This document shows, piece after piece, positions 45,576 to 60,300 of a DNA stretch of 64,000 bases. The notes under the pieces were generated by a model. The model searched no databases. It worked only from the letters and a program-made list of their open reading frames with translations, and was not told the origin of the DNA. The position numbers were made by a program, and so were the translations under genes. Origin of the DNA: Lateolabrax maculatus (taxonomy: Eukaryota > Chordata > Actinopteri > Acropomatiformes > Lateolabracidae). Each line of letters begins with the position of its first letter. Within the stretch, counting starts at the first letter, position 1. Location: positions 26,314,001 through 26,378,000 of the forward strand of contig CM062197.1 in NCBI GenBank assembly GCA_031216445.1, given 5' to 3'.

Positions 45576-48500
45576 ATTTTTCAAGAAGACAAAAAACTTC
45601 CTATGCAGTGGTTGTGTAAGTACTGCACATTTTGTGCTGAAAAGAGGTGCTTCTTACTTAAGCATTACCGCTTAAAACACGGGTGCCACACTCGAATATC
45701 ACCACTACCGTGCCTTTATAAGGAGTGCCTGTGCACATTTAAATCTTTCAATGCACTCAAAGTCCACTTATCAACATGGCACACTCAAAAGGACCTGGGG
45801 AACGTGGGTGAAACTGCTTTCCATTGTCAGCTGTGTGACTTTGTGGAGCCTTGCACTGGAGCTGACTTTTTTACCCATTTACGAAGACATTTGAAGCTGA
45901 AGCAAAAGGTTTCCTGTCCATATCAAGGCTGTAGCTTTCAGAGCAATGTTTATTCAACCTTTAATGCACATAAAAGCAAAGAACATCAAGACCACAATAA
46001 GATGGCATTCAAACCTGAAATTGTGTCACATAATGTACTTGAGGTACCTCCACCTAATATAAATATTCAACCTGAGGATAGTGCCCCTGAAACTGATCAG
46101 GTTGAGTTTGAGGTTACTGAGCTCAATGAAGATGTGGGAGACTTGGAGAGTCAGTTGGAACATAATGTAGCTGCTGTTTTTCTGAAAATGTCATCGATTC
46201 TTAACATCTCTGAAAATGCCCTGCAAGAAGTTATAGAGCAGATCAACCAAATTTATGTGCTTTCACAGCCATTGTTACATACCTCGGTTGGAAAAATACT
46301 AAATCAACATTGTGGAGATGTTGAGGACTCTTAAGTGAGTGAGATAGCTAAAGTATTTACTGAGAATAATGTATTCCTGAAATTCACTTCTACTAGGGGG
46401 TCATTGTCAACCACTAGCAAGCGAACATCATACATTTGAAAAGAATTCTCAGTGGTGACGCCTATTGAGTTTGTCCTAAAAAATGACAGGCAGACAGTTG
46501 TGTATATCCCCATACTAAAAATGCTGCAGACATTACTAAACAATGGAGAAATTTTAGATAAGGCCATGTCATCTGAGACAAATTTGTCACAAGGATACAG
46601 ATCTCACAGGGATGGTTACCGGTTTAAAGACAATTCTCTCTTGACAGAGGAAGAATTCAGGATTGCTCTTTTCTTGTACATAGATGATTTTGAGGTGGCT
46701 AAGCCCTTGGGAACCTCCAGAAAGAAACACAAGCTGCCATCTACTGGGTACTTGGAAATCTACACCCTAAATATCGCTCCTCTCTTCATTCCATTCAGCT
46801 TGCTCTACTCATCATCGCTGAAGATGATATCAGGAAGTTGACTTTAAATGAGAGACCACAGTCTATTGAAGAATTAAAAGTGCAACTGGTAGATAAACTG
46901 TCACTGCAGTATGACTTTAAACTGCAGTATGAAGATCAAGACTTCCATAATGCCCTCTGCAATTTGACTGAAATAACTGATTTACCTGAAAGAGCTACGC
47001 TCAAAATCATCCCTCTTGTGACTCTCCATTTAACCGCATTGTCATCACCCACCACAACATCAGACACTGAGTGCAGCACAGCAGACACTGAGATCCTGTC
47101 GACAGGAAGAGCATCACCATCGCTAAGACAACAGTGGCCAGATTTCTTTGACATACCCAATTTCTCAGTTGATGTTGACTATAGACTCAGACAGGCAGAT
47201 CTTGCCTTTATGAAGGATGGAACACGTATGACTCTACCACGAGATATGAAGCATGACATACTAGAAAAGCTTGCTGAGACGATGTACAGTTTCAAGGCTT
47301 ACCCTAAAGATGATGACTTCAGCAGTGTTGCAAAAGCACTAATTAGCAAACACCCCTGCCTCACTGAGCCTGGACCACACAGATGGTATGGCTGGAAAAA
47401 CAGCCTTAAATTATCGCACAAAGCTTCAAAAAGCTGGATGTGAGGATGTAGCAATCAATGGAGGCAAAAGAAGTAAAGGCAACCCAGAAGGAGAATCCTC
47501 AAGCAAGAATATCAAACGGCCAAAAAGAGGTGAAGCAAACTACCTACCTAACTTACCTGAAGGACATGATGAAACAAGCCTTGAAAATGCCAGAAAGGTT
47601 CTCGTGGAAGAAATGAAGAAGAAACAACCCAATAGCACTCTCATCTCACAAATGATGGACCAATCATTCCCACTACGCAGACAAGAAATTGTAGAAAAGG
47701 AACCTGCTGTACAGAACATTGTTGAACGATGGCCAGCACTCTTCACAGACAGGTAAACTATTTTTGTTCTCAACCAATAAAATAATGCCTATCAAAAAGA
47801 AATTCAAGGTGTGTGGCTAGAAATCCAAACACACTTGTTGGAATGTTAACACTTCTGCCATCTCTCCATCCCTACCCACCCCTCTCTCTACTTTTCAGGT
47901 GTTTGCTGAGTTCAACAGAATCGCAAGTAAGAATCTTGAGGGAGACTTCTTTGAGGCTCTGGACCAGTATACCCCACGTTTCATTGAACTTTTCAAAACA
48001 AGAAGGGGAACTGTTGGCCAGAAGCTCAGTGAGCTGATGCAGCACATGAGCTGGATGGTAAGTAGGTTAATTTTGCTTTTGATCTGTGTGATAGTTCATC
48101 AATCAAGTTCTAAATGAGATGATCCAGCCCAACCTATTCTATTTCCTGTCTGACTTGTGCTTGTGCCTTGCAAATTACTCTGTTAACTGGTCTTTTCTCT
48201 CTCTGTGTATCATTAGACACCAGACGTGACAGTACTTCGCTCTGTTGTCCTCAAAGGCATTCCTATTTTACTTGGTGACGACTCCAGTGAATTCTTCAAG
48301 ACATGCTCTGTAAGTACTTGCACATAAGAAAAAGTTTGGTCTGCATTAAAATAGAACTATATCTGTGCTGACATAGAAGATGTAATTTTATCTGCACAAT
48401 ATACAATATACATTTTGTACAGTGATTGATGTATTTTGTATGGCAATTCCTCCACAGCTAATCTGAGAGGTATTTAAACAGCCAGTAAATAAAAATGAAA

Positions 48501-49101
48501 TTTGCCACATAAACGTTGTACACATTAATTAATTGTAAATCTAAGGAGCAGGAGTCCAGGCTGAAAAGTCAGTGTCACTGTTTAAGAATATATGGACCTT
48601 GTGGACCATAGCTTTAGTTTAATCATACCACATTTATTTTGTTGGTTATATTGTAACAATCCAGTGTGAACACATATTTAAAACCATATTCCCTAGCAAA
48701 TGCTTTCAACATTAAAAATGAATGTTTAGAAGAGCATAAATTGCCATGCTGAAGAATGTGTGTGTGTGTCTTTGTAGGGTACAGCGAGAGACGAGGCCCT
48801 AGAATGCACTGTCGGTGTGCTGACAGTTGTCAGTGAAGATAATCCTCATGAGGGTCCAAGTTCAGTAGACCTCCAGCCCATCTCCACTGCCATCATTCTG
48901 GAGGGAGGTATCATCATGGATCATATAAAAAAACTTGCCTCAGGCAGTTTGTCTGTTATTTGGGCTTACATATGCTTTGCATTTGGATTACCCAAAATGC
49001 ATGGCAAATACACTCAACTTCATTCAGACTGTGATGCTTGGACTGGGAAAGAAAACCTCCCACCAAAACTGTTAACTTTGAAGAACAGTCTACTGGGTTA
49101 G
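45576..49101 (+). pseudogene. C2H2/PB1 gene, copy 7
   Basis: Shared lesions present. Variants Lys, Phe but Ser: the first two belong to one haplotype group and the third to the other, so a switch lies between about 46930 and 47630. Confidence 0.75.
45603..46334 (+). CDS. Four-C2H2-finger open frame (243 aa), copy 7
   Basis: Intact; same protein as the neighbouring copies. Confidence 0.5.
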   Translation: MQWLCKYCTFCAEKRCFLLKHYRLKHGCHTRISPLPCLYKECLCTFKSFNALKVHLSTWHTQKDLGNVGETAFHCQLCDFVEPCTGADFFTHLRRHLKLKQKVSCPYQGCSFQSNVYSTFNAHKSKEHQDHNKMAFKPEIVSHNVLEVPPPNINIQPEDSAPETDQVEFEVTELNEDVGDLESQLEHNVAAVFLKMSSILNISENALQEVIEQINQIYVLSQPLLHTSVGKILNQHCGDVEDS

Positions 49102-50444
49102 ACCAGTAAAGAGCCATCAGCTGTCAGATAGCACTTTGTAAATTATGCAGCAGTTAATGTTCTCCTGTTATCAGAGAAAGTTTTATGCTTTCATGCAACT
49201 GAGCTGGCTTGTTTATGATCTCAAAAAAAAAAAAAATTCTATTAAAGTGTACCATGTTATGCTAGTATGCTAATGGTGGAAATAGCGCCACCTTGTGTTG
49301 CAAAGAGTTGTTAGATAATGTTGTCAGAAAGGAACCTAGCAAGGTTGACCTGTTTACATTTGTGTTTTGGGAAAACTTTTAATTATAGTAGTTATAATGT
49401 AGTACAAATACAAAACCCAAGGAGTGATGTTTTTCTGTGTTGGTTTAAACCTTGGACTGATGCTCGCTTTGGGACACAAAAGCATTTGTTGTACTTGATC
49501 AGAAATGCAATGATTTTGCATGCACTGAAGTCCTGTAATTATCAGGTGTTTACCTGTTTAATATTGTGAGACTGTTACATGCATAGAATTAGCTCACAAA
49601 AATGTGGTTTTATTTTTGCCATGTCCATGTCATGTTCTACAGTCAAATCAAACCACAAGTTTGTTGTTTAGCTGCTGTTTTGTACTTGAATGTACAAGAA
49701 AGTGATACTTGGGAACAGAACACTTGAGGCTGAATAATAGATTTAATGCATATTGTTATTACAATAGCCTAACAGACATAGATCACACTATGAGCAATTT
49801 TGCAACTAGCTTTAAAATACATTAAATATGACAAGAGGATAGAGAACAGTAATTTTATTGTTTATTGTAAGGTTATTACATGAGTGATAAAACACACATT
49901 TTATATTGGAGAATTGGAATCAAAAGTAACAATATCGAACATTTATTGTTCAGTCTAGATCTGTCAGTGATGCAATTATTTTTTTAATAAATGTTGTAAT
50001 GCAGCTGAACAAACCCAGTGAGTGTTCTTTTAAAGTATATGTTTGTGGTGTTTTTCCCTTTATTAGGTAATAACAGCTAAAATAGATAAGAAATGGGAGA
50101 AGGACAAGGACCCATTCAAGGAAATTGGTTTGTTTAATTTAACTGAACTGAAATGAACTGAAAAAAAATGAGTGAGTAGTAAGTAGTAGGTATCATAATT
50201 CTAAGTGGGGTTAAATTTGTATCAAGCAGTCCACACAAAATGAAAAAATTAAGTTAACACTAAGCATGGCTATTAAGTTACATGAACTTTTTTTTTTTTT
50301 TTTTAGTTGTACTACTTGATTTGGTACTGCACACTTAAAATAAACAAGCTTTTCTAACTCACTATTCTTAAGATTACTTTGCTTAATTTGCAACGAGTTT
50401 GCATACTTTTTTTAAGTAAGGTCAACTAATTAGATTTTACAGTG

Positions 50445-51007
50445 AGTATACGTACACACGTCTCCCGCAGAGCTATGTTGAAAGTCCCTCAATATTCAGT
50501 CGAGTATTGGCTAATGACCTGCAACACCTAGACGTGTCCAGTACAGTACTACAATATGTAGATGATCTCTTGATATGTAGCACCTCCAAAGCTCAATGTG
50601 CACAAGACTCAGTCTCAGCCCTGATGGCTTTAGAAAAGGGGGCTCACAAGGTGAGTAAAAATAAATTACAGTTTTGCCAGACACAGGTTGAATACTTAGG
50701 TAGACAACTCTGTGGCACTAAATGAGCTATAGTGCCCTCACAAATTAAGGCAGTATCGAAAGCTCCCAAACCACAAACGGTGAGACACATGTCGTCATTT
50801 CTGCCATCTCAGCTTTACTAGAAGCCATACACCATCCAAAAGTGTTAGCCATCATTAAATGCGTAGCTCATCAAAAAACGAATTCCCTGATAGCTAAAGG
50901 CAACAACTTAGCAGATGAAGCCGCAAAACGCATAGCTACACCCACCTGTATAGGACCACTGCTAGTAGCTGGAGATTGTGAACCACTGACAAACTTATAT
51001 ATATATG

Positions 51008-51038
<31 letters not shown>

Positions 51039-51320
51039 CTATATATATGTGCTGCTATGTAATAGCAGCACAACATCAGGCAAGTCCATATGCACATTCT
51101 GTATGGGCAAAAAGGGGGGCAAGTATAATCACTGAAGAAGGTCCATCACATGGGCTATGGCGAAGTGCACATGGACATATTGTCCTCCCAACATCTTTGG
51201 TACAGGTTGCTACACGTAGTGCGCATGGTCAGGACCATTGCACAAGTGGGGAGGTGTTGAGACGCCTTCAAGCAGTCTGGTGGTCACCATTTTTCCGACC
51301 TGCGTTTGTAGCTGAGACAA
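50445..51320 (+). pseudogene. pol: ERV pol remnants, unit 7
   Basis: YVDD RT fragment (Gln variant), RNase H end, (TA)n, integrase N-terminus. Private G-to-A change near 50747 (AATTAAGGC). Confidence 0.75.
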
Positions 51321-51441
51321 TTTTGCAAGGAAGGTTTTTTTCTGTTGCTCTGGTATTTCAAGTCTGATACTGCATGTTAGTGTTTTTGTTTTTTGTTTCT
51401 ATTTTGCCGGGCTTGATGCTAAAATGATCTTTTCTTTTCAG

Positions 51442-54400
51442 ATTTTTCAAGAAGACAAAAAACTTCCTATGCAGTGGTTGTGTAAGTACTGCACATTTTG
51501 TGCTGAAAAGAGGTGCTTCTTACTTAAGCATTACCGCTTAAAACACGGGTGCCACACTCGAATATCACCACTACCGTGCCTTTATAAGGAGTGCCTGTGC
51601 ACATTTAAATCTTTCAATGCACTCAAAGTCCACTTATCAACATGGCACACTCAAAAGGACCTGGGGAACGTGGGTGAAACTGCTTTCCATTGTCAGCTGT
51701 GTGACTTTGTGGAGCCTTGCACTGGAGCTGACTTTTTTACCCATTTACGAAGACATTTGAAGCTGAAGCAAAAGGTTTCCTGTCCATATCAAGGCTGTAG
51801 CTTTCAGAGCAATGTTTATTCAACCTTTAATGCACATAAAAGCAAAGAACATCAAGACCACAATAAGATGGCATTCAAACCTGAAATTGTGTCACATAAT
51901 GTACTTGAGGTACCTCCACCTAATATAAATATTCAACCTGAGGATAGTGCCCCTGAAACTGATCAGGTTGAGTTTGAGGTTACTGAGCTCAATGAAGATG
52001 TGGGAGACTTGGAGAGTCAGTTGGAACATAATGTAGCTGCTGTTTTTCTGAAAATGTCATCGATTCTTAACATCTCTGAAAATGCCCTGCAAGAAGTTAT
52101 AGAGCAGATCAACCAAATTTATGTGCTTTCACAGCCATTGTTACATACCTCGGTTGGAAAAATACTAAATCAACATTGTGGAGATGTTGAGGACTCTTAA
52201 GTGAGTGAGATAGCTAAAGTATTTACTGAGAATAATGTATTCCTGAAATTCACTTCTACTAGGGGGTCATTGTCAACCACTAGCAAGCGAACATCATACA
52301 TTTGAAAAGAATTCTCAGTGGTGACGCCTATTGAGTTTGTCCTAAAAAATGACAGGCAGACAGTTGTGTATATCCCCATACTAAAAATGCTGCAGACATT
52401 ACTAAACAATGGAGAAATTTTAGATAAGGCCATGTCATCTGAGACAAATTTGTCACAAGGATACAGATCTCACAGGGATGGTTACCGGTTTAAAGACAAT
52501 TCTCTCTTGACAGAGGAAGAATTCAGGATTGCTCTTTTCTTGTACATAGATGATTTTGAGGTGGCTAAGCCCTTGGGAACCTCCAGAAAGAAACACAAGC
52601 TGCCATCTACTGGGTACTTGGAAATCTACACCCTAAATATCGCTCCTCTCTTCATTCCATTCAGCTTGCTCTACTCATCATCGCTGAAGATGATATCAGG
52701 AAGTTGACTTTAAATGAGAGACCACAGTCTATTGAAGAATTAAAAGTGCAACTGGTAGATACACTGTCACTGCAGTATGACTTTAAACTGCAGTATGAAG
52801 ATCAAGACGTCCATAATGCCCTCTGCAATTTGACTGAAATAACTGATTTACCTGAAAGAGCTACGCTCAAAATCATCCCTCTTGTGACTCTCCATTTAAC
52901 CGCATTGTCATCACCCACCACAACATCAGACACTGAGTGCAGCACAGCAGACACTGAGATCCTGTCGACAGGAAGAGCATCACCATCGCTAAGACAACAG
53001 TGGCCAGATTTCTTTGACATACCCAATTTCTCAGTTGATGTTGACTATAGACTCAGACAGGCAGATCTTGCCTTTATGAAGGATGGAACACGTATGACTC
53101 TACCACGAGATATGAAGCATGACATACTAGAAAAGCTTGCTGAGACGATGTACAGTTTCAAGGCTTACCCTAAAGATGATGACTTCAGCAGTGTTGCAAA
53201 AGCACTAATTAGCAAACACCCCTGCCTCACTGAGCCTGGACCACACAGATGGTATGGCTGGAAAAACAGCCTTAAATTATCGCACAAAGCTTCAAAAAGC
53301 TGGATGTGAGGATGTAGCAATCAATGGAGGCAAAAGAAGTAAAGGCAACCCAGAAGGAGAATCCTCAAGCAAGAATATCAAACGGCCAAAAAGAGGTGAA
53401 GCAAACTACCTACCTAACTTACCTGAAGGACATGATGAAACAAGCCTTGAAAATGCCAGAAAGGTTCTCGTGGAAGAAATGAAGAAGAAACAACCCAATA
53501 GCACTCTCATCTCACAAATGATGGACCAATCATTCCCACTACGCAGACAAGAAATTGTAGAAAAGGAACCTGCTGTACAGAACATTGTTGAACGATGGCC
53601 AGCACTCTTCACAGACAGGTAAACTATTTTTGTTCTCAACCAATAAAATAATGCCTATCAAAAAGAAATTCAAGGTGTGTGGCTAGAAATCCAAACACAC
53701 TTGTTGGAATGTTAACACTTCTGCCATCTCTCCATCCCTACCCACCCCTCTCTCTACTTTTCAGGTGTTTGCTGAGTTCAACAGAATCGCAAGTAAGAAT
53801 CTTGAGGGAGACTTCTTTGAGGCTCTGGACCAGTATACCCCACGTTTCATTGAACTTTTCAAAACAAGAAGGGGAACTGTTGGCCAGAAGCTCAGTGAGC
53901 TGATGCAGCACATGAGCTGGATGGTAAGTAGGTTAATTTTGCTTTTGATCTGTGTGATAGTTCATCAATCAAGTTCTAAATGAGATGATCCAGCCCAACC
54001 TATTCTATTTCCTGTCTGACTTGTGCTTGTGCCTTGCAAATTACTCTGTTAACTGGTCTTTTCTCTCTCTGTGTATCATTAGACACCAGACGTGACAGTA
54101 CTTCGCTCTGTTGTCCTCAAAGGCATTCCTATTTTACTTGGTGACGACTCCAGTGAATTCTTCAAGACATGCTCTGTAAGTACTTGCACATAAGAAAAAG
54201 TTTGGTCTGCATTAAAATAGAACTATATCTGTGCTGACATAGAAGATGTAATTTTATCTGCACAATATACAATATACATTTTGTACAGTGATTGATGTAT
54301 TTTGTATGGCAATTCCTCCACAGCTAATCTGAGAGGTATTTAAACAGCCAGTAAATAAAAATGAAATTTGCCACATAAACGTTGTACACATTAATTAATT

Positions 54401-54967
54401 GTAAATCTAAGGAGCAGGAGTCCAGGCTGAAAAGTCAGTGTCACTGTTTAAGAATATATGGACCTTGTGGACCATAGCTTTAGTTTAATCATACCACATT
54501 TATTTTGTTGGTTATATTGTAACAATCCAGTGTGAACACATATTTAAAACCATATTCCCTAGCAAATGCTTTCAACATTAAAAATGAATGTTTAGAAGAG
54601 CATAAATTGCCATGCTGAAGAATGTGTGTGTGTGTCTTTGTAGGGTACAGCGAGAGACGAGGCCCTAGAATGCACTGTCGGTGTGCTGACAGTTGTCAGT
54701 GAAGATAATCCTCATGAGGGTCCAAGTTCAGTAGACCTCCAGCCCATCTCCACTGCCATCATTCTGGAGGGAGGTATCATCATGGATCATATAAAAAAAC
54801 TTGCCTCAGGCAGTTTGTCTGTTATTTGGGCTTACATATGCTTTGCATTTGGATTACCCAAAATGCATGGCAAATACACTCAACTTCATTCAGACTGTGA
54901 TGCTTGGACTGGGAAAGCAAACCTCCCACCAAAACTGTTAACTTTGAAGAACAGTCTACTGGGTTAG
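51442..54967 (+). pseudogene. C2H2/PB1 gene, copy 8
   Basis: Shared lesions present. Variants Thr, Val, Ser. Ala for Glu near the C-terminus (GKANLPP), a change otherwise seen only in copy 1. Confidence 0.75.
51469..52200 (+). CDS. Four-C2H2-finger open frame (243 aa), copy 8
   Basis: Intact; same protein as the neighbouring copies. Confidence 0.5.
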   Translation: MQWLCKYCTFCAEKRCFLLKHYRLKHGCHTRISPLPCLYKECLCTFKSFNALKVHLSTWHTQKDLGNVGETAFHCQLCDFVEPCTGADFFTHLRRHLKLKQKVSCPYQGCSFQSNVYSTFNAHKSKEHQDHNKMAFKPEIVSHNVLEVPPPNINIQPEDSAPETDQVEFEVTELNEDVGDLESQLEHNVAAVFLKMSSILNISENALQEVIEQINQIYVLSQPLLHTSVGKILNQHCGDVEDS

Positions 54968-56319
54968 ACCAGTAAAGACCCATCAGCTGTCAGATAGCAC
55001 TTTGTAAATTATGCAGCAGTTAATGTTCTCCTGTTATCAGCGAAAGTTTTATGCTTTCATGCAACTGAGCTGGCTTGTTTATGATCTCAAAAAAAAAAAA
55101 AAATTCTATTAAAGTGTACCATGTTATGCTAGTATGCTAATGGTGGAAATAGCGCCACCTTGTGTTGCAAAGAGTTGTTAGATAATGTTGTCAGAAAGGA
55201 ACCTAGCAAGGTTGACCTGTTTACATTTGTGTTTTGGGAAAACTTTTAATTATAGTAGTTATAATGTAGTACAAATACAAAACCCAAGGAGTGATGTTTT
55301 TCTGTGTTGGTTTAAACCTTGGACTGATGCTCGCTTTGGGACACAAAAGCATTTGTTGTACTTTCAGTTTTGATCAGAAATGCAATGATTTTGCATGCAC
55401 TGAAGTCCTGTAATTATCAGGTGTTTACCTGTTTAATATTGTGAGACTGTTACATGCATAGAATTAGCTCACAAAAATGTGGTTTTATTTTTGCCATGTC
55501 CATGTCATGTTCTACAGTCAAATCAAACCACAAGTTTGTTGTTTAGCTGCTGTTTTGTACTTGAATGTACAAGAAAGTGATACTTGGGAACAGAACACTT
55601 GAGGCTGAATAATAGATTTAATGCATATTGTTATTACAATAGCCTAACAGACATAGATCACACTATGAGCAATTTTGCAACTAGCTTTAAAATACATTAA
55701 ATATGACAAGAGGATAGAGAACAGTCATTTTATTGTTTATTGTAAGGTTATTACATGAGTGATAAAACACACATTTTATATTGGAGAATTGGAATCAAAA
55801 GTAACAATATCGAACATTTATTGTTCAGTCTAGATCTGTCAGTGATGCAATTATTTTTTTAATAAATGTTGTAATGCAGCTGAACAAACCCAGTGAGTGT
55901 TCTTTTAAAGTATATGTTTGTGGTGTTTTTCCCTTTATTAGGTAATAACAGCTAAAATAGATAAGAAATGGGAGAAGGACAAGGACCCATTCAAGGAAAT
56001 TGGTTTGTTTAATTTAACTGAACTGAAATGAACTGAAAAAAAATGAGTGAGTAGTAAGTAGTAGGTATCATAATTCTAAGTGGGGTTAAATTTGTATCAA
56101 GCAGTCCACACAAAATGAAAAAAATAAGTTAACACTAAGCATGGCTATTAAGTTACATGAACTTTTTTTTTTTTTTTTTAGTTGTACTACTTGATTTGGT
56201 ACTGCACGCTTAAAATAAACAAGCTTTTCTAACTCACTATTCTTAAGATTACTTTGCTTAATTTGCAACGAGTTTGCATACTTTTTTTAAGTAAGGTCAA
56301 CTAATTAGATTTTACAGTG

Positions 56320-57208
56320 AGTATACGTACACACGTCTCCCGCAGAGCTATGTTGAAAGTCTCTCAATATTCAGTCGAGTATTGGCTAATGACCTGCAAC
56401 ACCTAGACGTGTCCAGTACAGTACTACAATATGTAGATGATCTCTTGATATGTAGCACCTCCAAAGCTCAATGTGCACAAGACTCAGTCTCAGCCCTGAT
56501 GGCTTTAGAAAAGGGGGCTCACAAGGTGAGTAAAAATAAATTACAGTTTTGCCAGACACAGGTTGAATACTTAGGTAGACAACTCTGTGGCACTAAATGA
56601 GCTATAGTGCCCTCACAAATTGAGGCAGTATCGAAAGCTCCCAAACCACAAACGGTGAGACACATGTCGTCATTTCTGCCATCTCAGCTTTACTAGAAGC
56701 CATACACCATCCAAAAGTGTTAGCCATCATTAAATGCGTAGCTCATCAAAAAACAAATTCCCTGATAGCTAAAGGCAACAACTTAGCAGATGAAGCCGCA
56801 AAACGCATAGCTACACCCACCTGTATAGGACCACTGCTAGTAGCTGGAGATTGTGAACCACTGACAAACTTATATATATATATGATATATATATATATAT
56901 ATGATATATATATATATATATATGAGCTATATATATGTGCTGCTATGTAATAGCAGCACAACATCAGGCAAGTCCATATGCACATTCTGTATGGGCAAAA
57001 AGGGGGGCAAGTATAATCACTGAAGAAGGTCCATCACATGGGCTATGGCGAAGTGCACATGGACATATTGTCCTCCCAACATCTTTGGTACAGGTTGCTA
57101 CACGTAGTGCGCATGGTCAGGACCATTGCACAAGTGGGGAGGTGTTGAGACGCCTTCAAGCAGTCTGGTGGTCACCATTTTTCCGACCTGCGTTTGTAGC
57201 TGAGACAA
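56320..57208 (+). pseudogene. pol: ERV pol remnants, unit 8
   Basis: YVDD RT fragment, RNase H end with a private G-to-A change (AAACAAATTCC near 56755), interrupted (TA)n, integrase N-terminus. Confidence 0.75.
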
Positions 57209-57329
57209 TTTTGCAAGGAAGGTTTTTTTCTGTTGCTCTGGTATTTCAAGTCTGATACTGCATGTTAGTGTTTTTGTTTTTTGTTTCTATTTTGCCGGGC
57301 TTGATGCTAAAATGATCTTTTCTTTTCAG

Positions 57330-60300
57330 ATTTTTCAAGAAGACAAAAAACTTCCTATGCAGTGGTTGTGTAAGTACTGCACATTTTGTGCTGAAAAGAG
57401 GTGCTTCTTACTTAAGCATTACCGCTTAAAACACGGGTGCCACACTCGAATATCACCACTACCGTGCCTTTATAAGGAGTGCCTGTGCACATTTAAATCT
57501 TTCAATGCACTCAAAGTCCACTTATCAACATGGCACACTCAAAAGGACCTGGGGAACGTGGGTGAAACTGCTTTCCATTGTCAGCTGTGTGACTTTGTGG
57601 AGCCTTGCACTGGAGCTGACTTTTTTACCCATTTACGAAGACATTTGAAGCTGAAGCAAAAGGTTTCCTGTCCATATCAAGGCTGTAGCTTTCAGAGCAA
57701 TGTTTATTCAACCTTTAATGCACATAAAAGCAAAGAACATCAAGACCACAATAAGATGGCATTCAAACCTGAAATTGTGTCACATAATGTACTTGAGGTA
57801 CCTCCACCTAATATAAATATTCAACCTGAGGATAGTGCCCCTGAAACTGATCAGGTTGAGTTTGAGGTTACTGAGCTCAATGAAGATGTGGGAGACTTGG
57901 AGAGTCAGTTGGAACATAATGTAGCTGCTGTTTTTCTGAAAATGTCATCGATTCTTAACATCTCTGAAAATGCCCTGCAAGAAGTTATAGAGCAGATCAA
58001 CCAAATTTATGTGCTTTCACAGCCATTGTTACATACCTCGGTTGGAAAAATACTAAATCAACATTGTGGAGATGTTGAGGACTCTTAAGTGAGTGAGATA
58101 GCTAAAGTATTTACTGAGAATAATGTATTCCTGAAATTCACTTCTACTAGGGGGTCATTGTCAACCACTAGCAAGCGAACATCATACATTTGAAAAGAAT
58201 TCTCAGTGGTGACGCCTATTGAGTTTGTCCTAAAAAATGACAGGCAGACAGTTGTGTATATCCCCATACTAAAAATGCTGCAGACATTACTAAACAATGG
58301 AGAAATTTTAGATAAGGCCATGTCATCTGAGACAAATTTGTCACAAGGATACAGATCTCACAGGGATGGTTACCGGTTTAAAGACAATTCTCTCTTGACA
58401 GAGGAAGAATTCAGGATTGCTCTTTTCTTGTACATAGATGATTTTGAGGTGGCTAAGCCCTTGGGAACCTCCAGAAAGAAACACAAGCTGCCATCTACTG
58501 GGTACTTGGAAATCTACACCCTAAATATCGCTCCTCTCTTCATTCCATTCAGCTTGCTCTACTCATCATCGCTGAAGATGATATCAGGAAGTTGACTTTA
58601 AATGAGAGACCACAGTCTATTGAAGAATTAAAAGTGCAACTGGTAGATACACTGTCACTGCAGTATGACTTTAAACTGCAGTATGAAGATCAAGACTTCC
58701 ATAATGCCCTCTGCAATTTGACTGAAATAACTGATTTACCTGAAAGAGCTACGCTCAAAATCATCCCTCTTGTGACTCTCCATTTAACCGCATTGTCATC
58801 ACCCACCACAACATCAGACACTGAGTGCAGCACAGCAGACACTGAGATCCTGTCGACAGGAAGAGCATCACCATCGCTAAGACAACAGTGGCCAGATTTC
58901 TTTGACATACCCAATTTCTCAGTTGATGTTGACTATAGACTCAGACAGGCAGATCTTGCCTTTATGAAGGATGGAACACGTATGACTCTACCACGAGATA
59001 TGAAGCATGACATACTAGAAAAGCTTGCTGAGACGATGTACAGTTTCAAGGCTTACCCTAAAGATGATGACTTCAGCAGTGTTGCAAAAGCACTAATTAG
59101 CAAACACCCCTGCCTCACTGAGCCTGGACCACACAGATGGTATGGCTGGAAAAACAGCCTTAAATTATCGCACAAAGCTTCAAAAAGCTGGATGTGAGGA
59201 TGTAGCAATCAATGGAGGCAAAAGAAGTAAAGGCAACCCAGAAGGAGAATCCTCAAGCAAGAATATCAAACGGCCAAAAAGAGGTGAAGCAAACTACCTA
59301 CCTAACTTACCTGAAGGACATGATGAAACAAGCCTTGAAAATGCCAGAAAGGTTCTCGTGGAAGAAATGAAGAAGAAACAACCCAATGGCACTCTCATCT
59401 CACAAATGATGGACCAATCATTCCCACTACGCAGACAAGAAATTGTAGAAAAGGAACCTGCTGTACAGAACATTGTTGAACGATGGCCAGCACTCTTCAC
59501 AGACAGGTAAACTATTTTTGTTCTCAACCAATAAAATAATGCCTATCAAAAAGAAATTCAAGGTGTGTGGCTAGAAATCCAAACACACTTGTTGGAATGT
59601 TAACACTTCTGCCATCTCTCCATCCCTACCCACCCCTCTCTCTACTTTTCAGGTGTTTGCTGAGTTCAACAGAATCGCAAGTAAGAATCTTGAGGGAGAC
59701 TTCTTTGAGGCTCTGGACCAGTATACCCCACGTTTCATTGAACTTTTCAAAACAAGAAGGGGAACTGTTGGCCAGAAGCTCAGTGAGCTGATGCAGCACA
59801 TGAGCTGGATGGTAAGTAGGTTAATTTTGCTTTTGATCTGTGTGATAGTTCATCAATCAAGTTCTAAATGAGATGATCCAGCCCAACCTATTCTATTTCC
59901 TGTCTGACTTGTGCTTGTGCCTTGCAAATTACTCTGTTAACTGGTCTTTTCTCTCTCTGTGTATCATTAGACACCAGACGTGACAGTACTTCGCTCTGTT
60001 GTCCTCAAAGGCATTCCTATTTTACTTGGTGACGACTCCAGTGAATTCTTCAAGACATGCTCTGTAAGTACTTGCACATAAGAAAAAGTTTGGTCTGCAT
60101 TAAAATAGAACTATATCTGTGCTGACATAGAAGATGTAATTTTATCTGCACAATATACAATATACATTTTGTACAGTGATTGATGTATTTTGTATGGCAA
60201 TTCCTCCACAGCTAATCTGAGAGGTATTTAAACAGCCAGTAAATAAAAATGAAATTTGCCACATAAACGTTGTACACATTAATTAATTGTAAATCTAAGG

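Larger units (their letters stand above)
45455..51320 (+). repeat. Short tandem unit 7
   Basis: 5866 bp, the shortest unit. It has a private 9-bp deletion near 49496 in the 3' flank (TACTTGATC where others have TACTTTCAGTTTTGATC). (TA)n at about 50996-51035. Confidence 0.9.
51321..57208 (+). repeat. Short tandem unit 8
   Basis: 5888 bp. Second-group markers through most of the unit, but the Gln variant at the RT end. The (TA)n tract (about 56870-56924) has two TGA interruptions, unlike any other unit. Confidence 0.9.
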